Source: Microbacterium trichothecenolyticum
Lineage (GTDB): Bacteria > Actinomycetota > Actinomycetes > Actinomycetales > Microbacteriaceae
Assembly: GCF_000956465.1 (NCBI RefSeq)
Contig: NZ_JYJA01000031.1
Coordinates: forward strand, 100,944 to 164,943
Direction: 5' to 3'
Length of the DNA: 64,000 nucleotides
The notes under the pieces were generated by a model. The model had not been told where the DNA came from. It made no database searches and saw only the letters and a program-made list of their open reading frames with translations. Position 1 is the stretch's first letter; the number at the start of each line of letters is the position of its first letter. The translations under genes and the position numbers were made by a program. Shown piece by piece: positions 17,262-26,364 of the stretch.

Positions 17262-17981
17262 TCAGCCCCGGGCGGCCACCACCGCTTCCGCCACGATCCC
17301 TGGATCGGTCACGTCGTGCCCGTCCGTACCGCCGCCGGGCCCCGCGGGCGCGCCGAGCCCCGCGCGTCGGCGCGCCGAGAGGTGCACGGCGTCCACGCCG
17401 GCGTGGACGAGGTGACGGATGTCCGCCGGCGCCACTCCTCCGCCCGCCGTCACCTCGAGGTCCGGCCCGGCGAGGCGGGCGTACGCCTCGAGGCGGTCGA
17501 TCCCCTGGATGCTGCGCGCCGCGCCTCCGGACGTCAGCACCCGGCCGACGCCCTCGACCAGGAGGGTCTCGAACACCTCGGCGCTGCGTGGCGACGCGTC
17601 GATCGCACGGTGGAAGACGAGCGTCGCCGGGCCTGCGGCATCCGTCCACCGGCGAAGCGCCTCGCGGTCGGCGCGGCCGTCCGCGTCGAGCGCGCCGACC
17701 ACGACCCCGCCCACCCCCCGCGCGACACACGCGCGGATGTCGGCCGAGACGACCGCGACCTCGTCGGCGTCGTACACGAAGCCGCCACCCCGGGGACGCA
17801 CCAGCACGTTCACCTTCTCGGCGCCGACCGCGGCGCACACGGCCTCGATCGACCCGATCGACGGGGTGAGACCGCCGACGACGAGCGCCTGGCAGAGCTC
17901 GAGTCGATCGGCTCCGGCGTCGATCGCCGCACGGGCGCCCGCGGCGTCCTGTACGGCGATCTCGACGACCGTGCGGATCAC
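17262..17981 (-). CDS. cutC: CutC family TIM-barrel protein (copy 2)
   Basis: A 239-residue paralogue of the CutC at 9770-10486, sharing long identical stretches such as VNVLVRPRGGGFVY, DAAGPATLVFHRA and GVDAVHLSAR. It starts at a GTG that overlaps the stop of the upstream fucosidase by 4 nt (GTGA), so it is the last gene of the sugar operon. That placement argues for a metabolic rather than copper-handling role, for example on a sugar-derived intermediate, but no reaction can be assigned. The secreted 5'-nucleotidase gene follows 100 nt downstream on the same strand. Confidence 0.92.
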   Translation of the reverse strand: MIRTVVEIAVQDAAGARAAIDAGADRLELCQALVVGGLTPSIGSIEAVCAAVGAEKVNVLVRPRGGGFVYDADEVAVVSADIRACVARGVGGVVVGALDADGRADREALRRWTDAAGPATLVFHRAIDASPRSAEVFETLLVEGVGRVLTSGGAARSIQGIDRLEAYARLAGPDLEVTAGGGVAPADIRHLVHAGVDAVHLSARRRAGLGAPAGPGGGTDGHDVTDPGIVAEAVVAARG

Positions 17982-19321
17982 GGCCCGACCCGGAGGGCGA
18001 CCGCCGGCTCGGTCCGGAAGGCGTCGGGGACCATCGCGTGCACGCGACCGTCGGGCCCGCGCTCAAGCGCCGCCTCGGTGCCGTCCGCCCAGCGGGCCGG
18101 CCGGCCCGCGAGCTCCTCGGGAAGATCGAACTCCCCCGCTGCGGGGTCGAGGGCGATCACGTTCACCACGCCCTCGGCAGCGGTGTACGCGCGCGGCGCG
18201 CCGTTCTCCTCGTCGGCGCGCACCCACGGACGCGTGGCGTAGATCGCGTCGCCGTCGCGGCGGAGCCACGTGCCGAGCTCCCGCATGGCGCTTTCCTGCA
18301 GCTCGGGGATCGATCCGTCGGCGCGCGGGCCGACGTTGATCAGGAGGTTGCCGTTCTTGCTCACGACATCGGCGAGGAGCCGGATGAGGGCGTCGCCCGA
18401 CAGCGAGTGACTCGCGTCCTCCGCCTGGTTGTAGCCGAAGGAGTACCCGAGTCCGCGCGTCGACTCCCAGGGCTCCGCGACGATGTCGGCGACGTGGGTG
18501 TACTCGCGTGTGAGGAACCCGTGCCGAGGCACGCCCCAGCGGTCGTTCACTGCGCCGTCCGGCACGACGGCGAGGTAGCGGCGCAGCAGCGCGGCGACCG
18601 CGAAGTCCTGCTGTCCCTTGCCGCCGTCCGGCCACTCGATGTCGTTCCAGAGCAGGTCGGGGCGGAAGCGGTCGACGAGTTCGTCGAGCTGGGCCGCGGC
18701 ATACCGCGAGAACCACTCGTCCGCACGGCGGAACCGGAAGAGGTCGGTGTCGGATTCGATCGGCGGGTAGTCGCTGACGTGCCAGTCCAGCGCGCCCGAG
18801 AAGTAGACGCCGAACCGCGTGCCCGCGCGGCGCGTCGCGTCGTGGAGTTCGGCGATCAGGTCCCGGCGCGGGCCGCGGCGGGCCGCGCTGAACGTCGTCG
18901 TCGCGGTGTCCCACAGGCAGAACCCGTCGTGGTGCTTCGTCGTGGGGACGACGTAGCGGGCGCCCGCGTCGACGAGGGCGCCAACGAAGGTGTCAGCGTC
19001 GAACCCGCCCGGATTCCACTGGTCCGCGAGGTCCTCGTAGCTCGTGCCGGTGCCGTACAGCTCCTGGTGGCGCCGCCACGTCGGGCTGCCTGCGATGCGC
19101 ACGGTGTTGGCGTACCACTCGGCGTACTGGTGGTGGGCATAGGCGTCCTCGGTGGGCACTCCCCCGGGAGGGTGGGCAGGCGCCCATGCAGGCACGGAGT
19201 ACAGGCCCCAGTGCACGAAGAACCCGAGCTTCGCGTCGCGGTACCACTCGGGCACCGGAGTATCGGGGTACTCGGGCGCCGCGTGGCCGAGGTCGGGTCC
19301 GGTGCGGGTCTCGAAGTTCAT
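17978..19321 (-). CDS. Alpha-L-fucosidase, GH29 (copy 1)
   Basis: A 447-residue retaining glycosidase predicted to release L-fucose from a fucosylated saccharide. The barrel starts with AKLGFFVHWGLYSVPAW, followed by VPTTKHHDGFCLWDT near 126 and LLWNDIEWP, where Asp227 is the likely nucleophile of the GH29 family; NGNLLINVGP comes later. There is no signal peptide, so hydrolysis is intracellular, after uptake by the operon's ABC transporter. A C-terminal beta domain follows. Both ends overlap neighbouring genes by 4 nt (ATGA with the M81 gene, GTGA with cutC). Exact linkage preference cannot be read. Confidence 0.9.
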   Translation of the reverse strand: MNFETRTGPDLGHAAPEYPDTPVPEWYRDAKLGFFVHWGLYSVPAWAPAHPPGGVPTEDAYAHHQYAEWYANTVRIAGSPTWRRHQELYGTGTSYEDLADQWNPGGFDADTFVGALVDAGARYVVPTTKHHDGFCLWDTATTTFSAARRGPRRDLIAELHDATRRAGTRFGVYFSGALDWHVSDYPPIESDTDLFRFRRADEWFSRYAAAQLDELVDRFRPDLLWNDIEWPDGGKGQQDFAVAALLRRYLAVVPDGAVNDRWGVPRHGFLTREYTHVADIVAEPWESTRGLGYSFGYNQAEDASHSLSGDALIRLLADVVSKNGNLLINVGPRADGSIPELQESAMRELGTWLRRDGDAIYATRPWVRADEENGAPRAYTAAEGVVNVIALDPAAGEFDLPEELAGRPARWADGTEAALERGPDGRVHAMVPDAFRTEPAVALRVGP

Positions 19322-20895
19322 GCGCGTGCCTCCGTGCCGCGGCGTCGGGTGACGAGTGCCGCAAGGTCCGGCTCGACGTCGGTCGTGGCGAACGGGTAGG
19401 TGCCAGGGCGCAGCCGGGAGTGGCCGAGGCGCAGCAGATCCTGGTCGACGCCGCCGGGTGTGAGTGCGAGCGTCCATCCCGCGGCGAGATCGTAGAGCTC
19501 GGGCTCGAGATAGCCGATCTTCACGATCACGATGTCGGCCGTCTCGGGGTCGAGTCCCAGCAGCCGGAAATCGTCGAGGTGGTGGAAGGGCTTGCGACGC
19601 TCCGTCACGATCGCGTGCACGGCGCCGCGGCGCACCACGACCTGCGTGCCCGCGACCGGGTCGCCGCCGGTGATCGAGACGATCTCGCCAGTGACCTCGA
19701 CGGGCCCGCGCGGACCGGGATCGACACGCCCGCCCACGTGCACCGTGACCGTGGCGCCGATCCCCGCCGCCTCGGCGGCGCGCACCGCCTCCGGATCGAA
19801 GACGGATGCCGCGAGCACCGTGCGCGACGCATCCTGGAGGTCGGCCCGCTCGAGCAGTCGTCCGAGGGTCCACGAGACGTCTCCGGCGCCGCCCGCAGTC
19901 GGGTTGTCGCCGGAATCCGAGATCACGTAGGGCCGCGGCGCGTCGTCCGCCAGAGCCAGATCGAGCGCCTCGTCGAGGCTCGCGGTCGGACCCGCGAAGA
20001 CGAAGTCCGCGCGCGCGCCCCAATACCGCTGTCCGAGTCGCTCAGCTTCACGCGCGATCACCGCCGGGTCGTCGCCGGTCACGATGACCGTGGCGTGGCA
20101 CCGGGGCTCGTCGGCCCACGCGTACCCGACCCACACGGCGGCGTCGACGACGCCCTCGAGGTCCTCGACATCCGGGATCGTGCCGTAGAGCCCCTTCGCC
20201 GGCTCGAGCCGCGTACTCGTCTTCTCGCCGGGCAGCAGCACCGGAACGCGCACCCACGCCTTGTATGGGCGGCGCGCGTCCGGGTCGGCGCCCGAGGCGC
20301 CGCGCAGCCGCTCGAGCAGATTGTGCACCGCGCGCTGCTTCGTGTTCATCCAGTCCTCGTGCGGGGCCATCCGGTAACAGGTGATGAGGTCGACGGCGTC
20401 GAAGAGGGCGTCCGACACGTTGCCGTGCAGATCCATCGACGCCGACACGAGGGTGTCGGGACCGAGCGCCTCGCGTACCGCGGCCGCGAGGTCGCCCTCG
20501 GCGTCGTCCATGCCCACGACGCTCATCGCTCCGTGGATGTCGAAGAAGAACGCGTCGAACGGGCCTTCCCTACGGATCCCCTCGACGATCGCCTGCTTCA
20601 TGCGCAGATAGGTCTGCGGGTCGACCGCCCCACCGGGAAGGGAGCGCCCGTGCGTGAGAGGGACCCAGGCCGCAGCATCCCGCAGCTCCTCCCCCTCGGC
20701 GAGGAAGGGGTAGTACGCGAGCAGCTCGTCGCCGGTGCGGATCGTGAACGCCTCGTCACCCGAGATGTGCGGTGAGAACGTGCTCGACTCGATCGAGATG
20801 CCGCCGATGCCGATGCGCGGGCGGGTGAGCCCCGCCGGGTGGAGCGGGCCCAGCGGGCCCTTCCAGATCTGGTCGTGGTCAGGACGCGACGTCAC
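19318..20895 (-). CDS. M81 family metallopeptidase-like protein (MlrC-like)
   Basis: About 525 residues from a GTG start that overlaps the ROK kinase gene by 17 nt, with AAGGTGAG about 8 nt upstream. MlrC-family features are RIGIGGISIESSTFSP near the N-terminus, FFDIHGAMS and SMDLHGNVS (conserved Asp-His pairs probably binding zinc), ISDSGDNPTAGGAGD and the C-terminal PLFHHLDDFR-like region, here KPFHHLDDFRLLG. The founding member degrades linear microcystin, but most relatives sit beside ABC transporters and have unknown substrates. In this operon, between a ROK kinase and a fucosidase, it may cleave an amide or similar bond in the imported compound. That is inference only. Confidence 0.82.
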   Translation of the reverse strand: MTSRPDHDQIWKGPLGPLHPAGLTRPRIGIGGISIESSTFSPHISGDEAFTIRTGDELLAYYPFLAEGEELRDAAAWVPLTHGRSLPGGAVDPQTYLRMKQAIVEGIRREGPFDAFFFDIHGAMSVVGMDDAEGDLAAAVREALGPDTLVSASMDLHGNVSDALFDAVDLITCYRMAPHEDWMNTKQRAVHNLLERLRGASGADPDARRPYKAWVRVPVLLPGEKTSTRLEPAKGLYGTIPDVEDLEGVVDAAVWVGYAWADEPRCHATVIVTGDDPAVIAREAERLGQRYWGARADFVFAGPTASLDEALDLALADDAPRPYVISDSGDNPTAGGAGDVSWTLGRLLERADLQDASRTVLAASVFDPEAVRAAEAAGIGATVTVHVGGRVDPGPRGPVEVTGEIVSITGGDPVAGTQVVVRRGAVHAIVTERRKPFHHLDDFRLLGLDPETADIVIVKIGYLEPELYDLAAGWTLALTPGGVDQDLLRLGHSRLRPGTYPFATTDVEPDLAALVTRRRGTEARA

Positions 20896-21859
20896 GGAGG
20901 AGCTCACCTTCTGCGAACGGTTCGGAGGGGATGGAACGATCGGATGCCGCCACCAGCGCCGCGGCGCCGAGCACGACCGCGTCACCGCGCAGCGTGCCGG
21001 GCACGATGCGCAAGGGAGCGCCCGACACCGGCGGATCGGTCAGGAGCGTGGCCGCGACGGCAGGAGCGAGCAGGTCCCATGCGGACGCCACCCCGCCCCC
21101 GACCACCGCGAGCGGCACGTCGACGAGGGTTGCGGCGGAGATGCACGCGAGGGCGACCGCCCTCCCCGCGACGTCGAACACGGTCTTCGCGACGGGGTCG
21201 CCGGTTCGCGCCCGGTCGGCCACGACCCGCGCGGATACGACGGCTTCGCCGGTCGCGGCCGCATAGCGGCGTGCGATCGAGGTGCCCGACGCCAGGGTCT
21301 CGAGATGGCCGGTGCGACCGCAGGTGCAGACCAGATCGCCGTAGCCCGGAGTATGGCCGATCTCGCCGGCGGCGCCGTAGGGACCGTGGCGCAGGGTGCC
21401 GTCGAGCACGAGTGCTCCGCCGACGCCGGTGCCGAGCATCACGCCCAGCACGTCGCTGCCCCGCCCCGAGCCCCACGCGGTCTCGCCGAGGAGGAAGGCG
21501 TTGACGTCGTTCTCGACCCGCACCTCGACGTCGAGCCGGTCGCCGAGGTGCTCGCCGAGCGGGAATCCCGCCCAGTCGACGAACATGTCCGATGCCGCGC
21601 GAATCGCACCGCTGCGCGGGTCGACGACCCCCGCCGCACCGACGCCTACCGCATCAGGGCGCACGCCCGCGTCGTCGGCGAGCTCCTCGACCAGAAGCGC
21701 CGCCGTCTCGGCCATCGCGGCGCCGCCGGTGCGGGCGGGGGTGTCGCGCGTCGCCCGCGCCAGCACCGTGCCGTCAGCGGCGACGAGGGCGCCGGAGGTC
21801 TTCGTGCCCCCGATGTCGATGCCGGCGACCACCGCGGGGGCCTCTGCGCACCCGCTCAT
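20879..21859 (-). CDS. ROK family sugar kinase
   Basis: A 326-residue ROK protein without a DNA-binding domain, hence a probable cytoplasmic sugar kinase. It has the ATP phosphate loop GIDIGGTKTSGAL, the catalytic-region VENDVNAFLLGE (Asp in END), GTGVGGALVLDG and a zinc-site segment GHTPGYGDLVCTCGRTGH. The consensus CxCGxxGCxE reads CTCGRTGHLE here, so the third cysteine is replaced by histidine, which could still bind zinc. Its start overlaps the permease stop (ATGA). The phosphorylated sugar is unknown; fucose is not a typical ROK substrate, so another hexose or hexosamine in the imported glycan is plausible. Confidence 0.88.
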   Translation of the reverse strand: MSGCAEAPAVVAGIDIGGTKTSGALVAADGTVLARATRDTPARTGGAAMAETAALLVEELADDAGVRPDAVGVGAAGVVDPRSGAIRAASDMFVDWAGFPLGEHLGDRLDVEVRVENDVNAFLLGETAWGSGRGSDVLGVMLGTGVGGALVLDGTLRHGPYGAAGEIGHTPGYGDLVCTCGRTGHLETLASGTSIARRYAAATGEAVVSARVVADRARTGDPVAKTVFDVAGRAVALACISAATLVDVPLAVVGGGVASAWDLLAPAVAATLLTDPPVSGAPLRIVPGTLRGDAVVLGAAALVAASDRSIPSEPFAEGELLRDVAS

Positions 21860-22815
21860 CGGCCGCCCAGCCCGGCCATCGCGATGCCCTTCACCAGGTG
21901 CTTCTGCAGGACGATCACGAGGATCGTGGTGGGGATCATCGAGATGATCGCGGCGGCCATCTGCAGGTCCCAGCGCGTGCCGGTGAGACCCGAGAAGCTG
22001 GCGAGGCCCACGGGCAGCGTGCCCAGTGTCGCGTAGTCGACCGTCACGATGAGCGGCCAGAGGTAGCTGTTCCAGAACGACAGGAAGGTGAACACCGCGA
22101 GCACCGCCACCGCCGACTTGGACAGCGGAAGGATGATCTGGAGGAACGTGCGCACCGGACCCGAGCCGTCCACCCGGGCAGCCTCCTCGAGCTCGAACGG
22201 GATGCCTCGGAAGAACTGACGCATGAGGAAGGTTCCGAACGCCGTGAAGGCGAACGGGAAGATGAGCGCCTGATAGGTGTTGACCCATCCGAACCACTGC
22301 ATCACCTGGAACATCGGGATGACGAGCACCTCGGCCGGCACCATGAGGGTGGCCAGGAACAGCACGAAGACCGCGTCGCGGCCTCTCCAGCGCAGGCGCC
22401 CGAACGCGTAGCCCGCCGTCGTCGAGACGATGAGCACGACCAGGGTGCCGGCGACCGCCACGAACAGCGAGTTGCCGATATAGGTGAGGAACGGCCCGTA
22501 GGCGAAGACCTCCGCGAAGTTGCCCCACTTGATCTGCGAGCCGACCAGCGTGGGGGGCATCGAGAAGATCTCCTCGTTGGGCTTGAGCGCCGAGAAGAAG
22601 GCGTAGACGAGGGGCGCGACGAAGATGAGCGCCGCGAGGTAGATGCACATGTGCGCGAGAACCAGGCGGATGCGCTCGCCGGCGGTGCGGGCGGCGGTGC
22701 GGCGGCGCGCCGGGGGCGCCTCGACGAACTCGTCCTCGGAGGTCATCAGAAGCGTCTGCTCGATCGCCGACGCTTCCTTGTCGGTCTCGGTTCCGGTCCC
22801 GGTGTCAGTGCTCAT
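21856..22815 (-). CDS. Carbohydrate ABC transporter permease, MalG type
   Basis: A 319-residue inner-membrane subunit with about 45 polar N-terminal residues and six hydrophobic segments. The EAA loop that docks the ATPase is clear (EEAARVDGSGPVRTFLQIIL, residues ~215-235), and the C-terminus matches MalG-type sugar permeases. It overlaps the preceding permease gene by 11 nt and the ROK kinase by 4 nt. No ATP-binding subunit is encoded in the operon, so it probably uses a shared ATPase such as an MsiK-type protein encoded elsewhere, as is usual for actinobacterial sugar importers. Confidence 0.92.
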   Translation of the reverse strand: MSTDTGTGTETDKEASAIEQTLLMTSEDEFVEAPPARRRTAARTAGERIRLVLAHMCIYLAALIFVAPLVYAFFSALKPNEEIFSMPPTLVGSQIKWGNFAEVFAYGPFLTYIGNSLFVAVAGTLVVLIVSTTAGYAFGRLRWRGRDAVFVLFLATLMVPAEVLVIPMFQVMQWFGWVNTYQALIFPFAFTAFGTFLMRQFFRGIPFELEEAARVDGSGPVRTFLQIILPLSKSAVAVLAVFTFLSFWNSYLWPLIVTVDYATLGTLPVGLASFSGLTGTRWDLQMAAAIISMIPTTILVIVLQKHLVKGIAMAGLGGR

Positions 22816-23710
22816 AGTGCACCCACTTCCGCTGTGCGGCGAACTGCATGCCTGTGATGAGGATGATGATCGCGAACAGGATCCACGCCGCAGCTGCGGC
22901 GAGTCCCAGGTCGCCGAAGGTGAAGCCCTGCTCCCAGATGAACATGACGAGCGGTTTCGTCGCGTTGCCCGGGCCGCCGCCGGTCAGCAGCTGCGGCTGC
23001 GCGAACACCTGGAGGGCGGTGATCATCGTCATGATCGTCGCGAAGAAGATCGACGGCGAGATCATCGGGATCATGACGCTCCAGATGAGACGGAAGCCCC
23101 GGGCGCCGTCGATGCTGGCCGCCTCGAGGACGCTCTCGGGAAGCTGCTCGAGCGCCGCGGAGAAGATCAGCATGTTGTAGCCGAGTCCCTGCCACACACT
23201 CATCGCGACCACCATGATCATCGCCCACGAGGGATCGGCGAGGAAGTTCGGCAGCGTGATGCCGAACCAGCTCTGCGCCAGCCCGTTGAACAGGCCCTGC
23301 GGCTGCAGCATCATCTTCCACACCAGGACGTTGGCCACCATCGGCACGACGACCGGGATGAAGAAGAGCACGCGGAGGGCTCCGCGGCCGCGGATGCGCG
23401 GCCCGAGCCCGATCGCCAGGGCGAGCGAGAGGGCGATGCTGAGCGGCACGTACAGCAGCGTGTACACCGCCGAGTTGCGCAGCGCCGGCCAGAAGTCCGG
23501 GCTGCTGGTGAACAGCTTGGCGTAGTTCTCGACGCCGTTGAAGGTGCGGTCGCCGAACGTCGGCCAGTCGTAGACGCTCATCACGATCGAGAGCCCGACG
23601 GGCACGATCGTGAACAGGGCGAGCCCCACCAGGGCCGGGCTTGCGAAGCCCAGCGCCTGGCGGGCCTCGGCCCTGGCGAGCGACCCGCGACGTGTCGTCG
23701 TGGTCGTCAT
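22805..23710 (-). CDS. Carbohydrate ABC transporter permease, UgpA/MalF type
   Basis: A 301-residue permease with six hydrophobic segments, the first being LVGLALFTIVPVGLSIVMSV. The EAA motif EAASIDGARGFRLIWSVMIP lies near residues 195-215. It pairs with the MalG-type permease to form the membrane channel. It lies 46 nt after the solute-binding protein gene on the same strand and overlaps the next permease by 11 nt. Substrate is inferred from the neighbouring fucosidases and kinase, not from this sequence. Confidence 0.92.
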   Translation of the reverse strand: MTTTTTRRGSLARAEARQALGFASPALVGLALFTIVPVGLSIVMSVYDWPTFGDRTFNGVENYAKLFTSSPDFWPALRNSAVYTLLYVPLSIALSLALAIGLGPRIRGRGALRVLFFIPVVVPMVANVLVWKMMLQPQGLFNGLAQSWFGITLPNFLADPSWAMIMVVAMSVWQGLGYNMLIFSAALEQLPESVLEAASIDGARGFRLIWSVMIPMISPSIFFATIMTMITALQVFAQPQLLTGGGPGNATKPLVMFIWEQGFTFGDLGLAAAAAWILFAIIILITGMQFAAQRKWVHYEH

Positions 23711-23756
23711 TGCTCTGCTCTCTTGCTCACGTGCGAGGGTTCGAGGACGAACCCGG

Positions 23757-25019
23757 TCAGTTGCCGAACTGCGCCTGGGCGCTCTCCAGCAGGTCCGACA
23801 TCTCCATCTGGCCGTTGTAGACGCTGACGAGGTTCGGCTGGATGTAGCTGTCGAGCTTCTCCCAGTTCTTCGTCATGTACAGCGGGACGGTGGTGGCGAA
23901 GGCGGACTCGAAGACCGTCTGGACCTGGTCGCGGTACTCCTCGTCGATGGAGTCGAAGTACAGCGGCTGCGACTCGGTGCGCGCCGGGTACGAGCGGCCC
24001 GACGAGGCGATGTAGTCCTGCGCGTCCTTGCCGAGGAGCGAGCCCATGACCTTGAGCGCGGCCTCGGGGTCGTCGCACGTCTTCGAGATGCCGTAGCCCG
24101 AGCCGAGGATCGGTCCCGAGTTGCCGTGCTCGCCCGTCGGGAGCGGCGCCATGCCGGCCGCGAAGCCCGACTCGTTGTTGAGGTAGCTCACCGCGTTCCA
24201 CGTGCCGTCGACCGCCATCGCGGCGTTGCCGCCGGTGTACTGGTTCTCGCCCCAGCCCGTGTCCGACGCCGACGCGACCGGCGCCGCGACACCGAGATCG
24301 GTGACGAGACCCGAGTACCACGACGCTGCGTCGACGAAGTCGGGGTCGTCGATGTGGAGAGTGCCGTCCTCGGACGCCGGCTGCTTGCCCGACAGGGCGA
24401 TGGGCATCGACATCCACTGGTAGCCGCCCATGCCCATACCGAAGCCGTACTTGCCGTCGGCGGTCGCCGCCGTCGCGATGTCCTCGAAGTCGTCGAAGGT
24501 CCAGCCGATCTCGGGCGTGGCCGCACCGGTCGCGGTGAGCATGTCCTGGTTGTAGTACACGAGCATCGTCGCGACGTCGAAGGGAACGCCGTACAGCCCG
24601 CCCTCGAAGCTGAGGATCCCCTCGGCGCCCGGGTTGAAGTCGGCGAAGTCGAGGCCCGCCGTCTCGAGGTCTTGCGCCGTCAGCTCGCGGAATCCGTCGG
24701 TGAACCCACCCAGCTGCGCGCCGCTCATGCCGGTGACGCACGCCATGTTCCCGCTGGCCATGTTGGTGGTGAGCTTCGTGAAGAAGTCGTTCCACGGCGC
24801 GGTCTGGAGCTTGATCGTCACATCGGGGTTCTCCTCCTGTGCGATCGCGACCTGCTCCTCCAGCGCCGTCGTGTCGGCCTCGCTGCCCGCCCACATGTCG
24901 ACGACGATCGTGGGCTTGCCGCCGGTGGAGCTCTCTCCGCCCGAACCGCTCGCACACCCCGTCAGGACCACCGCTACACCGGTGGCTGCGGCCACCGCGC
25001 CGACGCGCAACTTCTTCAT
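23757..25019 (-). CDS. Sugar-binding lipoprotein of the ABC transporter
   Basis: A 420-residue extracellular solute-binding protein (family 1 type). The N-terminus [14 protein letters not shown] is followed by the lipobox LTGC at about residue 22-25, so it should be lipid-anchored on the outer face of the membrane. The mature part has typical features: [20 protein letters not shown] at the start, [20 protein letters not shown] near 110 and [10 protein letters not shown] near 260. The start is firm, with GGAGG 7 nt upstream. It is the first gene of the importer operon; its promoter region is shared with the divergent ROK regulator. Ligand is probably a fucosylated oligosaccharide (context only). 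Confidence 0.92.
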   Translation of the reverse strand: MKKLRVGAVAAATGVAVVLTGCASGSGGESSTGGKPTIVVDMWAGSEADTTALEEQVAIAQEENPDVTIKLQTAPWNDFFTKLTTNMASGNMACVTGMSGAQLGGFTDGFRELTAQDLETAGLDFADFNPGAEGILSFEGGLYGVPFDVATMLVYYNQDMLTATGAATPEIGWTFDDFEDIATAATADGKYGFGMGMGGYQWMSMPIALSGKQPASEDGTLHIDDPDFVDAASWYSGLVTDLGVAAPVASASDTGWGENQYTGGNAAMAVDGTWNAVSYLNNESGFAAGMAPLPTGEHGNSGPILGSGYGISKTCDDPEAALKVMGSLLGKDAQDYIASSGRSYPARTESQPLYFDSIDEEYRDQVQTVFESAFATTVPLYMTKNWEKLDSYIQPNLVSVYNGQMEMSDLLESAQAQFGN

Positions 25020-25047
25020 CGAATGCCTCCTATGGCAGCCAGTTCCC

Positions 25048-25080
25048 ACAAGGTTATTTCGATGTTCGAACCAACCTTGT
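25048..25080. promoter_or_regulatory. Inverted repeat in the sugar-operon promoter region
   Basis: ACAAGGTT and AACCTTGT flank a 17-nt centre that contains CGAACATCG on the minus strand, a half-match to the palindrome at 25132. It lies 29 bases upstream of the binding-protein start, so an operator is more likely than a terminator. Confidence 0.45.
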
Positions 25081-25131
25081 ACTCTTGTGTCGCAAGTCAC
25101 CCTCGCAGGTTTCGATCGGTGACGCAACCCG

Positions 25132-25144
25132 AACATCGGATGTT
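25132..25144. promoter_or_regulatory. Palindrome AACATC-G-GATGTT, candidate ROK operator
   Basis: A perfect 6-1-6 palindrome between the divergent binding-protein and ROK-regulator genes. Twelve of its 13 bases recur upstream of the second fucosidase (27678-27690), which points to one regulator for both transcripts. Confidence 0.65.
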
Positions 25145-25209
25145 TATCGACGTGTGATACTTCGTCACATCTCGGAAACACGACCAGACCACCACCCGCG
25201 AGAGGGACC

Positions 25210-26361
25210 ATGACCCCCGACACCGACCGTTCTTCCGCCGACGAGGACCTGTCCCGGCGAATCATCGATCTGATCGCGCGCGGGCACGCGCGCTCGCGCA
25301 GCGAGCTCGCCGCGGCGCTCGGCCTCGCGCCGTCGACCGTCAGCCTGAGGGTGCAGTCGCTGATCGACGCCGGGCTCGTGACCGAGCGCGGCGACGGCGC
25401 GTCACGCGGCGGTCGACGTCCGCGACTGCTGGGCATCGACGAGGGTTCGGGGATCGTGCTGACGGTCGACCTCGGCGGCGGCCACGCCCGCGTCGGCGCG
25501 CACTCGCTCAGCGGCGAGCTGCGCGCGACGCGTTCCATCCCGGTCACCCTCGCCGACGGCCCCGAGGCGACGCTCGACGCCGTGTGCGAGGTCTTCGACG
25601 AGCTCGCGCGCGACACCACGATCCACGCGATCGGCATCAGTCTGCCCGGTCCGGTCGACATCGACCGCGGCACCGTCACGCAGCCTTCGCGCATGCCCGG
25701 GTGGCCAGGCTTCCGTGTCACCGAATACGTGCGGCGCCGTTACGGCGTGCCTGTCGCCGTCGACAACGATGCCAACCTCGCGGCGCTCGGCGAACACCGC
25801 GCGCAGTTCGGCGCGAACGGCCACAGCATCACCGTCAAGGCAGGCACCGCCATCGGCAGCGGCATCATCGTGGACGGCCACATCCACCGAGGGGCCACGG
25901 GCGCGGCAGGCGACATCACGCACACGCGCATAGACGGCAGCGGCGACATCCCGTGCTCCTGCGGGAACACCGGCTGCCTCGAGACCGTGGCCAGCGGCGC
26001 GAGCCTCGTGCGGCAGATGCGCGAGCGCGGGCGGACGGATGTCGAGACCACCGCCGATGTGCTGGCGCTGGCCCGCGACGCGGAGCCGGAGGCGACCACG
26101 ATCGTCCGCACGGCGGGCACGCACCTCGGTCAGGCGCTGTCGGGCGTCGTGAACTTCTTCAACCCGCACGCGGTGTTCCTGACGGGCAGCATGAGCGCGT
26201 CCGAGCCGTTCATCGCCGCGGTGCGCAGCCGCGTGTACGAGGCATGCCACCCGCTGGCGACCCAGCAGCTGCGGATCGAAGCCGCGCAGACGCGCGCCGA
26301 CGCCATTCTCTACGGCGCTGCGCGGTGGGCGCTCGACAACCTCGAGCTGCCCACCGCCTGA
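25210..26361 (+). CDS. ROK family transcriptional regulator (NagC/XylR type)
   Basis: A 383-residue regulator. Residues 15-75 form a winged helix-turn-helix ([20 protein letters not shown]). The rest is a ROK domain, with [10 protein letters not shown] replacing the kinase ATP loop, [15 protein letters not shown] and an intact zinc motif [12 protein letters not shown]. Loss of the DxGxTK loop suggests sugar sensing rather than catalysis. It is divergent from the importer operon and convergent (3-nt gap) with the second fucosidase gene; matching palindromes lie upstream of both targets. Likely a repressor released by a sugar or sugar phosphate. GAGAGGGA lies just before the ATG. Confidence 0.9.
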   Translation: MTPDTDRSSADEDLSRRIIDLIARGHARSRSELAAALGLAPSTVSLRVQSLIDAGLVTERGDGASRGGRRPRLLGIDEGSGIVLTVDLGGGHARVGAHSLSGELRATRSIPVTLADGPEATLDAVCEVFDELARDTTIHAIGISLPGPVDIDRGTVTQPSRMPGWPGFRVTEYVRRRYGVPVAVDNDANLAALGEHRAQFGANGHSITVKAGTAIGSGIIVDGHIHRGATGAAGDITHTRIDGSGDIPCSCGNTGCLETVASGASLVRQMRERGRTDVETTADVLALARDAEPEATTIVRTAGTHLGQALSGVVNFFNPHAVFLTGSMSASEPFIAAVRSRVYEACHPLATQQLRIEAAQTRADAILYGAARWALDNLELPTA

Positions 26362-26364
26362 GCG

